Shown one piece after another: positions 46,759-57,900 of a DNA stretch of 64,000 nt. Positions within the stretch are counted from its first letter, which is position 1, and each line of letters opens with the position of its first letter. Source of the stretch: Chitinophaga eiseniae (lineage in GTDB: Bacteria > Bacteroidota > Bacteroidia > Chitinophagales > Chitinophagaceae); contig NZ_FUWZ01000001.1 in the NCBI RefSeq assembly GCF_900167135.1, forward strand, positions 496,001 to 560,000. Reading direction: 5' to 3'. Both the position numbers and the translations under genes were made by a program. The notes under the pieces are model-generated. The model was not told where the DNA came from, did no database searches, and saw only the letters and a program-made list of their open reading frames with translations.

Positions 46759-47658
46759 ATGAAACTTTTTCTTCTCGCTTTGTCCTTTCTGTTGCTGATG
46801 TCCTGCAGCAAGAAGGACGACCTGGGCAAGGTAGACGACATCCCCGGACTGGGAGGCGATACCTGGGTAAAAGGCCCGCTGGACCGGTGGCTCTTTGATA
46901 CGCTCACCGTGCCATACAACATTGCCGTAAAATATAAATGGGACCAGTTTGAATTTGAACTGAATAAAACGTTGGTGCCTCCCCGTGAGGACAAGATCAT
47001 CCCGGTGATGAGCGCCATCAAAAAAGTATGGATGAGCACTTATATCGCGGAAGCCGGTGAGTTGTTTTTCCGCCGCTACTGCCCCAAGTACTTCATCCTC
47101 AGTGGCAGCGCCAGCTGGAACGAAAACGGCACCATCACGCTGGGCACCGCAGAAGGCGGCCGTAAAGTAGTGTTGTACCTCGTCAACGATTTCGTTACCC
47201 GCGACATGCCCAACTATAAACCCGGCGACTCTGCCAATGTGAAACAGATGTTTCATGTTATTGAACATGAGTTTGGCCATATCCTGCACCAGACAGTGAT
47301 GTACCCCGTGGAATTCAAGCGTATAACCGCCGGTCTGTACACCGCCAACTGGAATAATATCGATGATATATCCGCCCGTAGGGATGGCTTCGTTACCCCT
47401 TATGCCATGTCGGGTTATGACGACGATTTTGTGGAGATGATATCCGTCATGCTGGTAGAAGGCAGGGCCGGATTTGATAAGATCGTGAACAGCATCCCTC
47501 CGGGATACAGCATCAATGGTACGCCGCAGGCCGAAGCCAAAGCGAGGCTCCGCCGTAAGGAAGCCATGGTGGTCAGCTACTTCCAGACCGTATGGCACAT
47601 CGATTTTTACAGCCTGCAATCCCGCACCAGAAGAGAAATCAATAAGCTATTGTATTAA
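46759..47658 (+). CDS. Substrate import-associated zinc metallohydrolase lipoprotein
   Basis: 299 aa lipoprotein (LLMSC, Cys16) with a zincin active site: HEFGH at residues 170-174 (His170, Glu171, His174), and a likely third ligand Glu226 in GYDDDFVEMIS, as in gluzincin-like enzymes. The family is known to sit beside SusC/SusD pairs and is thought to process the imported substrate at the cell surface; the substrate is not established. It lies between susD (27 bp) and the DUF4302 gene (10 bp). Confidence 0.88.
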   Translation: MKLFLLALSFLLLMSCSKKDDLGKVDDIPGLGGDTWVKGPLDRWLFDTLTVPYNIAVKYKWDQFEFELNKTLVPPREDKIIPVMSAIKKVWMSTYIAEAGELFFRRYCPKYFILSGSASWNENGTITLGTAEGGRKVVLYLVNDFVTRDMPNYKPGDSANVKQMFHVIEHEFGHILHQTVMYPVEFKRITAGLYTANWNNIDDISARRDGFVTPYAMSGYDDDFVEMISVMLVEGRAGFDKIVNSIPPGYSINGTPQAEAKARLRRKEAMVVSYFQTVWHIDFYSLQSRTRREINKLLY

Positions 47659-47668
47659 CCATTTGGGT

Positions 47669-48964
47669 ATGAGAAAGAAACTTTTGTACTTATTACTGGT
47701 CCTTGCAGGGATCTACTCCTGTAAGAAAGAATCAGACCCGCTGTTCGACAAGTCGCCGGATGAGCGCCTCAACGATACGTTACAACGCTATCAGCAGATA
47801 CTGACCCGCGCGCCTTACGGCTGGAAAGCCATGGTGTATCCGGGCGGCTCTCCCAAATCGGTGTACAGCTTTTATTTCCGGTTCAACGACTCCAACCGGG
47901 TGCAGATGTACAGCGACTTTGAACCGTCGTCCACCGTTACTGCCAAAGAAAGCAGCTGGCGGCTCAAAGCATTGCAACAGCCAAGCCTCCTGTTCGATAC
48001 CTACTCTTACTTGCACGTGCTCTGTGATCCCGATGCGGGCGAGAACGGTGGTGAATACGGTAGAGGGCTGGGATCGGACTTCGAGTTTGCCATCAACGGC
48101 ATGACCGGCGACACGATGGTGCTGACCGGCCGTTTCAACAGAAGCCGGGCCATATTGGTAAAGGCTACACAGCAGGAACAGGCAGATTATTACCAGCAGC
48201 ATATCAACCGCAACATCGATAGTGTACGGAAAATACTGACCTATTTCCACAAACTGACCACCGGTACGGCGCGCTACGATGTGGAAGTGAACACGCTGAC
48301 CCACCGTATCACCTTTACCTGGGTGGCAGGTGGACAGGTAAAGACTGCTACTACCGGCTACTACTATACGTCCAAAGGTATTGCCCTGTCACCGGCATTT
48401 ACGGACGGTTCCACTACCATCAGCCAATTCGATAACATCAAATTTGAAGACGGCGCCGTAAAAGGCACCATCAACGGTCAGCCTGCCAGTATCTCCGAAA
48501 CGGTAAGACCACTGGCCATAGATATCGCTGCACCCAAGCGCTGGTACCAGTACGCCCTTAACCAGCGCCGTTACTGGATTGCCGAAAGAGGCTTTCATGT
48601 CAACGGCGTGGACGATGCCTACGGACTGCATACGCTGCCGGATTACATGGCAGCCACGTTCTGGCCTGAGGCCGCCGGTCCCGGTTCTGGTATCGATGCC
48701 TTCGGCATCATCGTACCCGACGAAGGCCAGCCTACGCTGATGTATGGCGTACTGCATGATACCCCCGCTTTCACCACCGACGGCCGCGTGATCTTCAATG
48801 ACAGAGGGTTGTTTGGCAACCCGCCGCCGGACCCTACGCCGTTGTTGCGTACCCGTACGCTGATGGCGGAACAGACAGGTTTCTTCCTTGTACAGACAGG
48901 CGCCACCACCTATGACATGGTCAGCGCCAAAGACGGTAAATCATGGATCACCTGGGTGTTCTGA
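47669..48964 (+). CDS. DUF4302 lipoprotein
   Basis: 431 aa from the ATG at 47669, which gives a lipoprotein leader (LAGIYSC, Cys18); the frame is open further upstream into the metallohydrolase gene but that part has no meaning. DUF4302 is suggested by RLNDTLQRYQQILTRAPYGW near the N-terminus, YSFYFRFND and the mixed alpha/beta body. The family accompanies the import-associated metallohydrolases and is presumably a surface subunit. The next gene begins 31 bp later. Confidence 0.83.
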   Translation: MRKKLLYLLLVLAGIYSCKKESDPLFDKSPDERLNDTLQRYQQILTRAPYGWKAMVYPGGSPKSVYSFYFRFNDSNRVQMYSDFEPSSTVTAKESSWRLKALQQPSLLFDTYSYLHVLCDPDAGENGGEYGRGLGSDFEFAINGMTGDTMVLTGRFNRSRAILVKATQQEQADYYQQHINRNIDSVRKILTYFHKLTTGTARYDVEVNTLTHRITFTWVAGGQVKTATTGYYYTSKGIALSPAFTDGSTTISQFDNIKFEDGAVKGTINGQPASISETVRPLAIDIAAPKRWYQYALNQRRYWIAERGFHVNGVDDAYGLHTLPDYMAATFWPEAAGPGSGIDAFGIIVPDEGQPTLMYGVLHDTPAFTTDGRVIFNDRGLFGNPPPDPTPLLRTRTLMAEQTGFFLVQTGATTYDMVSAKDGKSWITWVF

Positions 48965-48995
48965 TAAAAGATTAACCCCATCTGAAAACCAGCAA

Positions 48996-51900
48996 ATGTT
49001 TTTCTATATGAGAAATTATACGCTTTCGTTTATTCACAAAACCATCCTCGTGGCCGGAATGCTGCTGATGTTGAGCAGCCGGCTGCTGGCGCAGACCGAT
49101 ATCAACATCGGCACCGGGACCACGGGAAACAGCGATATCGGATATCCCTGCCCGTTACAGGACTATTTCGAAGGTAACAGGGCACAGTACCTGTTCACCG
49201 CAGCGGAACTCAGCGCTGCCGGTATGGCCCCGGGATATATTACCGGTATCAAGTTCGTTGTTAAAAACCTGAACACTGCCGATGTGATCGAACAATACGG
49301 GATCAGCATCGGCGGTACTACCGTAGGCACGCTCGACGAAACCAGCTGGGTGCCCGGTACGACCGTAGTACGCGCCCCGGCAGACTATACCATTCTCAAT
49401 GGTGTGAACAACTTCCCTTTCAGTAATAACTTCTTCTGGAACGGAACTGACAACATTGTGGTGGAAGTGTGCAGTGGCGCACAGGTCACAGATCCCGGCA
49501 CCTTCTATTCCAACAATCCGGAAGTGGCTTTCACCACCGGACTGACGTTCAACGGCTCGCATACCTATCGCGCCGATAACGAAAATAACCTCTGCGGTAC
49601 CACCGATACTGATAACACCGGTACCATGACCACCCGCCCGAACATCACCTTTTCCTGGATACCTGCCACCCCCTGTACCGGCACACCCAACGCAGGCACC
49701 GCAGTTTCCAGTGTAAGCACGGTGTGTCTGAACGGTACTTTTGATTTGCGGTTGACAGGCGCCACGGTGGCTTCCGGGCTGACTTACCAATGGCAACAGT
49801 CCGCCAATAACACTACCTGGACCAATATCGCCGGCGCCACCAAGAGCATGCTGACTACCACACAGTCCGCCTCCACCTGGTACCGTTGTATCGTTACCTG
49901 TACCACAAGTACGCAAACGGCTACTTCCGCGAGCGTAAACGTAACGTCGCCCACATTGGTGTCCGGTACGTTCACCATCAACAAAGGGGCGCCTACGGGA
50001 GGCACCAACTTTGCTTCTTTCAACGATGCCTATAATTATCTTAAATGCGGTATCAGCGGCCCCGTAATATTTAATGTGGTGGCTAACAGCGGCCCCTATA
50101 CGGAGCAGTTGCTGCTGAAACCCGTGCCAGGCGCCTCCGCCACCAACACTATTACCTTTAACGGTAACGGCGATACGCTGAAATTTGCCGGCACCTCTGC
50201 CAACAGGGGAGTGATCCAGCTGGATAACGCCGACTACTTCACTTTTAACAACCTGGTGATAAAAGCCACCGGCACCGGTTCTTCCGGTTATGGCTGGGGC
50301 GTTTTCCTCACCAACGACGCTGATTTTAATACCATTAAGAACTCCACCATACTGGTAGATTCCACATCTACCAGCAGCACTGCCTATGCCGGCATTGTGA
50401 TCAGCAGTTCCTACACATCGCCTACCACCTCCGGTGATGCCAAATGTGATAATAATACTTTCGCCTCCAATAAAATTATTGGCGGCTACTATGGTATTGT
50501 GCTCACAGGCAGCAGCACCATGGCCAATATGAGCAATAAGATCACCAACAATACGATTACCGAATTCTATAATTCCGGGGTGAATGCCAGCGGATCATTT
50601 AACACGTTAGTGGAGAACAATATCATCAGCAGGCCGACCCGGTCCACGGTGTCGACCTTCTATGGTATTAATTTCTCCAACCTGAATACCAAAGCCAATA
50701 TTACCCGTAACCGCATCAGCAACCCCTTCGGCGGTGCGCCTGCCAGCGTGAGCGCCAGTTATGGTATTTACTTCTCCGGTACCGACGCGTTGTCGCAACT
50801 GGAGAACGTGGTGTCGAACAACCTGGTCTATAACTTCACGGGCAGGGGAGATGCCTACGGTATCTATAACTCCAGCTCCGACAACGTTTGGTATTTCCAT
50901 AATACCATTGCGCTGGACGGAACCTCTACCAGCTCCACCACCTATACGGCACGTGGCTTCTATCAGACGTCCAAAGCCGACGGTATTGAATTTATCAATA
51001 ACCTCATCGCAGTCACCCGTGGCGGTGGCGGCAGCAAATACGCTGTGTATTTTGGTACCACCACCGGTACCATTCATGCCAACAATAACCTGTACTATCT
51101 GGCCGCACAGGGCGGTACCAGTTTTACCGGGTATTATAATGCCAACCGCAGCTCGCTGCTGGACTGGAAGACCGCTTCCCAGCAAGACACTGCGTCGCTG
51201 GCCTCCAACCCGCTGTTTGCAGGCGTGGCTTCCGGTAACTATCAGCCTACCAGCGCTTCTGTAGATAACAAAGGGCTGCCGGCCGGCATTACTGTCGATA
51301 TTAACAGCAATACCCGCAGCACCACCACACCGGACATCGGCGCTTATGAGTTTACGCCCGGTCCGTGTACAACGCCACCCACACCCGGCGAAGCTACGGT
51401 GAGCGCCACACCGGTATGTATCAACCGCAAAGTGTCACTCAGCCTGATCAACAACAGTATCGGCCTGGGACAGAGCTACCAGTGGCAAACAGCCACAGCG
51501 GCTGCAGGGCCCTATACCAACATCGGAAACCCGATGACCAATCCGGATACGACTATAACGGCAGCGGCTACCCTGTATTACCGTGTGGCAGTCACCTGTA
51601 GCGGCAATACAGCTTACAGCGCACCGGTGCAGCTCACCGTGAACCCGGCTTTCCCGGGCGGTACCTATACCATTAACAAGGGGGCACCGTCCAGCGCGAC
51701 CAACTTCGTCAGCTTTAACGCTGCCAAAGCGGCCATGGAATGCGGTATCGCAGGTCCGGTGGTATTCAACGTAGTATCCGGCTCCGGTCCCTACGCCGAG
51801 CAGCTGATACTCGACTCCATCGCCGGTATGTCCGCTACCAATACCGTGACTTTTAACGGTAACGGCAACACGATCAAGTTTGCACCAAATGATGATAATG

Positions 51901-54900
51901 AAAGAGCCGTGATCAAACTGCGTGGGGCCGACTACATCACTTTTGACAGCCTCGTGATAGACGCCCGTGGCGGTACTTATGGCTACGGCGTACAACTGCT
52001 GGCGAATGCGGACAGGAATAAAATTACCCATAGCCGCATCCTGACAGATAATACCTCTACCAGCTCCAGCGTCGCTGGTGTCGTGATCAACGGCGCGGAT
52101 GCCAGCACCAGCAGCGGTACCAACAACGGCTGCGACAGCAACCTGGTAAGTGGCAACAAGATCGACGGCGGTTATTACGGCGTGATCGTCTACGGCGCCT
52201 CATCGGGATCGCCGGCCGGTAACCGTATCGATAGCAATGCCATCAGCGAATTCTATTCCTACGGCGTGTACCTGTATAATGCGGAAAATACCGTTGTAGA
52301 CCATAACGACATCTTCCGGACAACGCGCAGCAGCGTGTCTTACTCCAACTATGGCGTTAGCGTAAGTAGTAAAGGCGATGGTAACATTATCAGCGGTAAC
52401 CGCATTCACGGCCTCTTTAACGGCGCTACCGGCACCACCAACTCCTTCTATGGTATTGAGTTCACCAGTGCCGACGCGACCGCTGCCAACCCCGCGAAGA
52501 TCATTAATAACGTGATTTATGATATCCGTGGCGGTGGTACCCAGCGTGGTTTCTATAACTATAGCAGCGACTTTACGCTGTATTACCATAACACCGTTGC
52601 CCTGAACGACGCTGTCAATACCAGCAGCGCAGAAGCTACCGGTATTTACCAGTCCAGCACCGTGGCGGGCGTTCAGTTCCTCGATAACATCCTCGATATC
52701 AGCCGCACAGGTGGCGGCAACAGGACCGGTATTTCTATTGCGGCTTCCGCAGAATTCAAATCCGACTACAACGATATCTTCGTGCAGAGCAGCCGTAATA
52801 CCGCCTACACCGGTAATAACGGTACCAACTACGCTACACTGGCCGACTGGCGCGCAGGTGCGAAACTGGACAGCAACTCCCTCGCTGTTCAGCCGGTATT
52901 TGCAGATCCTTCCGTTGGTAATTTCGCACCGGTAATTTCTCCGTTGGATAACAGCGGCCGCCCGGTAGGCGTAACCAAAGATATCCTCGGTGTTACCCGT
53001 AGCACCACCACACCGGATATGGGTGCTTTTGAAATCAACATCCCGGAATGTACCTCTCCGCCGGTAGCCGGTAATGCTACGGTAGATCCGACCACGCCGA
53101 TTTGTATGGGCACCGCTATCAAGCTGGACCTTGTGGGTAACAGCAAAGGTGGTCATCAGACCTATCAATGGCAGGTATCCGCTAACGCTGCCGGTCCGTG
53201 GAAATATGTGAGCGACACCCAGTACGTAAGTGTTTACAACACCATCGCCGGTGCTGAGAAATACTATCGTTGCGCTGTGGTGTGCAGCAACAGGGACACG
53301 GTATACTCCACACCGGTGAAAGTAAACCTGAATGATCCTTTACTGGCAGGCACTTACACCATTAACCCGGCGCTGCCTTCCAGCACGACCAACTTCCAGT
53401 CCTTCGCCGCTGCGGTGTCCAAACTGGAATGCGGTATCGCAGGACCGGTGCTGTTCCTCGCTGCCAACGGTTCTTATACCGAACAGCTGACTATGAGGCA
53501 TATCCCCGGCGCTTCCACGGTGAACAGGGTGACCTTCAGCAGCGCCTCCGGTAATGCGGCAGACGTGACTATCACCTATGCAGGTACTTCCGCACGGAAC
53601 TATGTGCTGAAACTTGACAGCGTGGATTATGTGACCTGGAGAAAAATCACCTTCAAACCCACCGGTACTACCTATGCAAGGGCAGTGGAGTTTGCGAAGA
53701 AAGCTTCTTTTGACAGCCTGCAGCTTTGTACCATCACATTGCCGGTTACGACTTCGACCGGTACCAACAGCGCCGGTGTTTACGCCAGCAACTGTCTCGG
53801 TCTGGGCAACGTGATCACCGGTAACACCATCACCGAAGGTAGTAACGGCGTATACTGGCAGAACGGCTATGGGGACAATATGTCTCCCGGCGTCACTATC
53901 GACAGCAACACCATCGCCCGTTCCTACAGTTACGGTATTTATGCCGAGTATGTCAACAGGCTGGTGGCCCAAAAGAACACCATCAACCTGAGTGGCGCGC
54001 TGGCAAGCACTGCGTACGGTATCTATGCCGATGATTGCGATACCGCCATTAGCATTGTAAGGAACAAAATCAATATTAATAATACCAGCTCCAAAGGATA
54101 TGCGATCTACCTCACTTACTGTCAACCGGGAGCAGGTGCTCCGGGCCGCGTGACCGGCAACGAGATCTATGCCCGCACCGCCAACACCGGTGAGCTGAGA
54201 GGTATTACGCTGACGTCTTCCAACCGTATCAGTGTGAACAACAACGTGGTGAGCGTTCATACCACTGCCAGCAATTCGTATGGTGTTTACAGTGAGTACG
54301 GTAATAATCTCAATTATCTCAATAACAGTATCCTCAATACTTCCACCAGCAGCAACAACAACTATGCAGCTTATTTCGCGCATACTTCTTCTTCTGCATC
54401 ACCGGTGAAAGTGAGGAATAACATTTTCGCGGCCGATACAGGCCGTACCATGTATGTGGGCAACCCGAACTTCCTGAACAGCGATTATAACACGCTGTAT
54501 ACGAAAGGTGCTGTGTTGGTAAGACAAAATACGCCGGGCACCTCGTATGGCACACTGGCGGCTTACCGTACCGGTAGCGGCCTGGATGCCAACTCACTGG
54601 TGTACAAACCTGCCTTTGTGGGTCCGGCCGACCTGCATCCGGTGCTGACCGATCCGGAAGTATGGGCTATCCATGGCCGTGGCGTACAGGTGCCGGGCAA
54701 CGATAAAGACATCGACGGTAAACCGAGGCCGGTGACATTACAGGAAGGGGTGCCGGACATGGGTGCTTATGAGTTCCTGCCAACCTCCGTGCCGCCGGCA
54801 TTACCGGCTTTCCCGGCCGCTCCGGCAGCAGGTGTTACCCAAACGTTCATGTTTGGTACCGACACCGTGACGAAGGTGACCTGGAACAATGCCACTTTGC

Positions 54901-57900
54901 CCTCTAATATGACCGTGCGTCGCTATTCCGGTGTGAAACCGCCGAATATCGCTCCGGGAACAGACTTCATGTATTTCTATACAGACGTGGACGTTACCCC
55001 GGCCAGCGGCGTGTACAACTTCAACATCCAGCAGTTCTACCTCGATCCATGGCAGGGATATATCAAACGCCAGAAAGATATCCGGCTGGCGATGACCGAC
55101 AGCACGGACAAATGGAAGACAGATACGCTGAGCAAGGTGAATGACATCACTAACGTGATCACCGACAGCACCCTGCATTATTTCGATAAATTCACCGGCC
55201 TGAATGGCGGCAACAACGCGCCGCAGCAGCTGCAGCCGGCAGACAGTTCCAACAGGGGCACCCGTTTCTGGGTGGGCTACGGCCACCACCAGTTCTTCAC
55301 CGGTGATAACAGCCAGCAGATGGTGCTGTACCTGAACGCGAAAGATTCCTCTAACGTCACCGTAAGAGTGAATGGCACCGCCTGGGAACGCACCTATCAC
55401 ATTCCGGCCAATAAAACCATCACGACGGAAACACTGCCCAAAGGCGGTATGAACGACGCCCGTCTGCTGGAAGAAGGCTGGTCCGACAGAGGTATCAGCA
55501 TCGAAAGTGACGTGCCCATCGTAGCCTATGCGCATATTTATGGCAGCGCCTCTTCCGGCGCCTCCATGCTGCTGCCGGTAGGTACTTATGGTTACGATTA
55601 TTATGCCCTTACCTCCAGGCAGAATTATTCCACGGATACTTACTCCTGGTTCTATGTGGTGGCGGATTATGACAATACCACCCTGGAGATCACGCCGACC
55701 GTGCCTACGCTGGCCGGCAGGCCTGCCAACCAGACGTTTACCGTGACGCTGAACAAAGGAGAGGTATACCAGGTGTTGGGTTCGCTGCAAGCCGGTTCTG
55801 AGGGATACGATGTATCCGGCTCCCATGTACGCTCCATCGTTAACAGCGACGGTAAGTGCTTCCCGGTTGCCTTCTTCTCCGGTAGCAGCCGTACCGGCAT
55901 CGGATGCGGCAACAGCGCCGGTTCTTCCGGTGATAACCTGATCCAGCAGAACTTCCCGTCACAGGCCTGGGGTAAAAAATACCTGACGGCGCCGACTTCC
56001 ATCGATGATGACGCCGCCAGCTTTATGACCAACATCTTCCGGGTGCTGGTAAAAGACCCGGCCACAGTGGTGAAACGTAATGGCGTAGCGTTAACAGGGT
56101 TAATCAATAACCGCTTCTACCAGTTTGAAAGTAATACCGCTGATTATATCGACGCCAATCAGCCGGTGATGGTAGCGCAGTATATGTCATCCAGCGGATC
56201 CTGTGACAACACATGGGGCGACGGTGATCCGGAAATGATCTATGTCAGCCCGCTGGAACAAGGTATCAAACAAGTCGGTTTGTACCGCAATACCGTTGAG
56301 TCTATCAACACCAACTATCTTACCCTCATCATACCAACAGGCGGATTGAGTTCTTTACGGATCGACGGCAGCAACGTGTTTGACCACACCTATGCACATC
56401 CTAACTATACCGGTTATACGGTGGTAGTGAAAAGGTGGGATGCAGACGCTGCGCAATGTAATGTTATCGCAGACTCGGCCTTCACCGCTATCACCTATGG
56501 TCTTGGCAGTGTGGAAAGCTACGGTTACAACGCCGGAACGCTCGTAAAGAACCTCAATATCCTGCCGGCCTTCAGCAACGTGCTGAATCCGTCCAGCGGC
56601 AGCAACAACACGTACACCTGCGTGAAAACGCCGTTCCGTTTCTCCATGTTGATACCGGTGAAACCCACCAAACTCACCTGGAAGCTGAGCGCTGTGAAGA
56701 ACCTGACGCCAGCGGTGGACGTGGTACAGACCAACCCGGTACCGAAAGATTCGTTGATCGCCAACGAACGTACTTACTACCGTTTTGTGCTGCCGGATGA
56801 ATATGTGTTCTCCGCGCCGGGCACTTACAATATCCCGATCGAGATCTCCCATCCGGACATTGAAAGCTGTAACAACAGCTTTGAGGCCATCCTCACGATG
56901 AAAGTTATACCGGCGCCCGTGGTGAACTTCACCAGCAACTACACCGGCTGTGTGGGCGATGTGGCCCAGTTTACTGGTAGCGCCACTACCAGCAATAATG
57001 TGGGTATCAGCAGCTGGAACTGGAATTTCGGTGATACTACCTACGCATACCGGAAGGATACCACCAAACAGTTTAAATACCCCGGCATCCACAAAGTGAA
57101 GCTCAGTATCGTTGCGGCAGAAGGCTGTATCGGCGATACCACGAAAGAAGTGGAAGTATATACGCCGGGCGTGGCCGCGGTGGTGAAAGACTCCCTGACC
57201 GTGTGCAGTGGCAGCGATGCATCGCTGGCCGTGAAAGATCCGGAGGCGGGCGTTCTGTACAACTGGTACGACGCACCTGCAGGCGGTAACCTGCTGTTTA
57301 CCGGTAACGTATACACGATCACAGCTGCTACCGTCAGCGGTACCTACTACCTCGAAGCCATCAACCATGGCTGTCCGGGCGCTACCCGTGCCAAAGTGGT
57401 GGTACATGTGCTGCCATTGCTGACGACGCCGGTGGTGAAAGTGGATACCGTAGGCGTCAACCTGATCCGCTTCAAATGGGCGGCGGTGCCGAATGCTACC
57501 AGCTACGAAGTGTCTACCGACGGTGGTCTTACCTGGACGCAGCCGTCTTCCGGAAGAGAAGGGCTGGAGCATGTGATCAGCGGCCTGCAGCCTTCCCAGA
57601 GCGTGAAGCTCCTCGTGAAGGTGAGAGGTTGCGAAGACAAAATCTCCGATCCGGCCGAAGGCAAAACCCTGCCGGATGGCATCTACATCCCCAATACGTT
57701 CACACCGAACAACGACGGTAAGAACGATGTGCTGAAAGTATATGGCTACATCATCAACAAATTACATATCGCCATATTCGACCAGTGGGGTGAAAAAGTG
57801 TTTGAGTCCAACAGCCAGGATATAGGATGGGACGGTACTTACAAAGGCAAAACCCTGCCGTCAGGCGTATACATCTATGTGTGTCACCTGGTGCTGAAAG

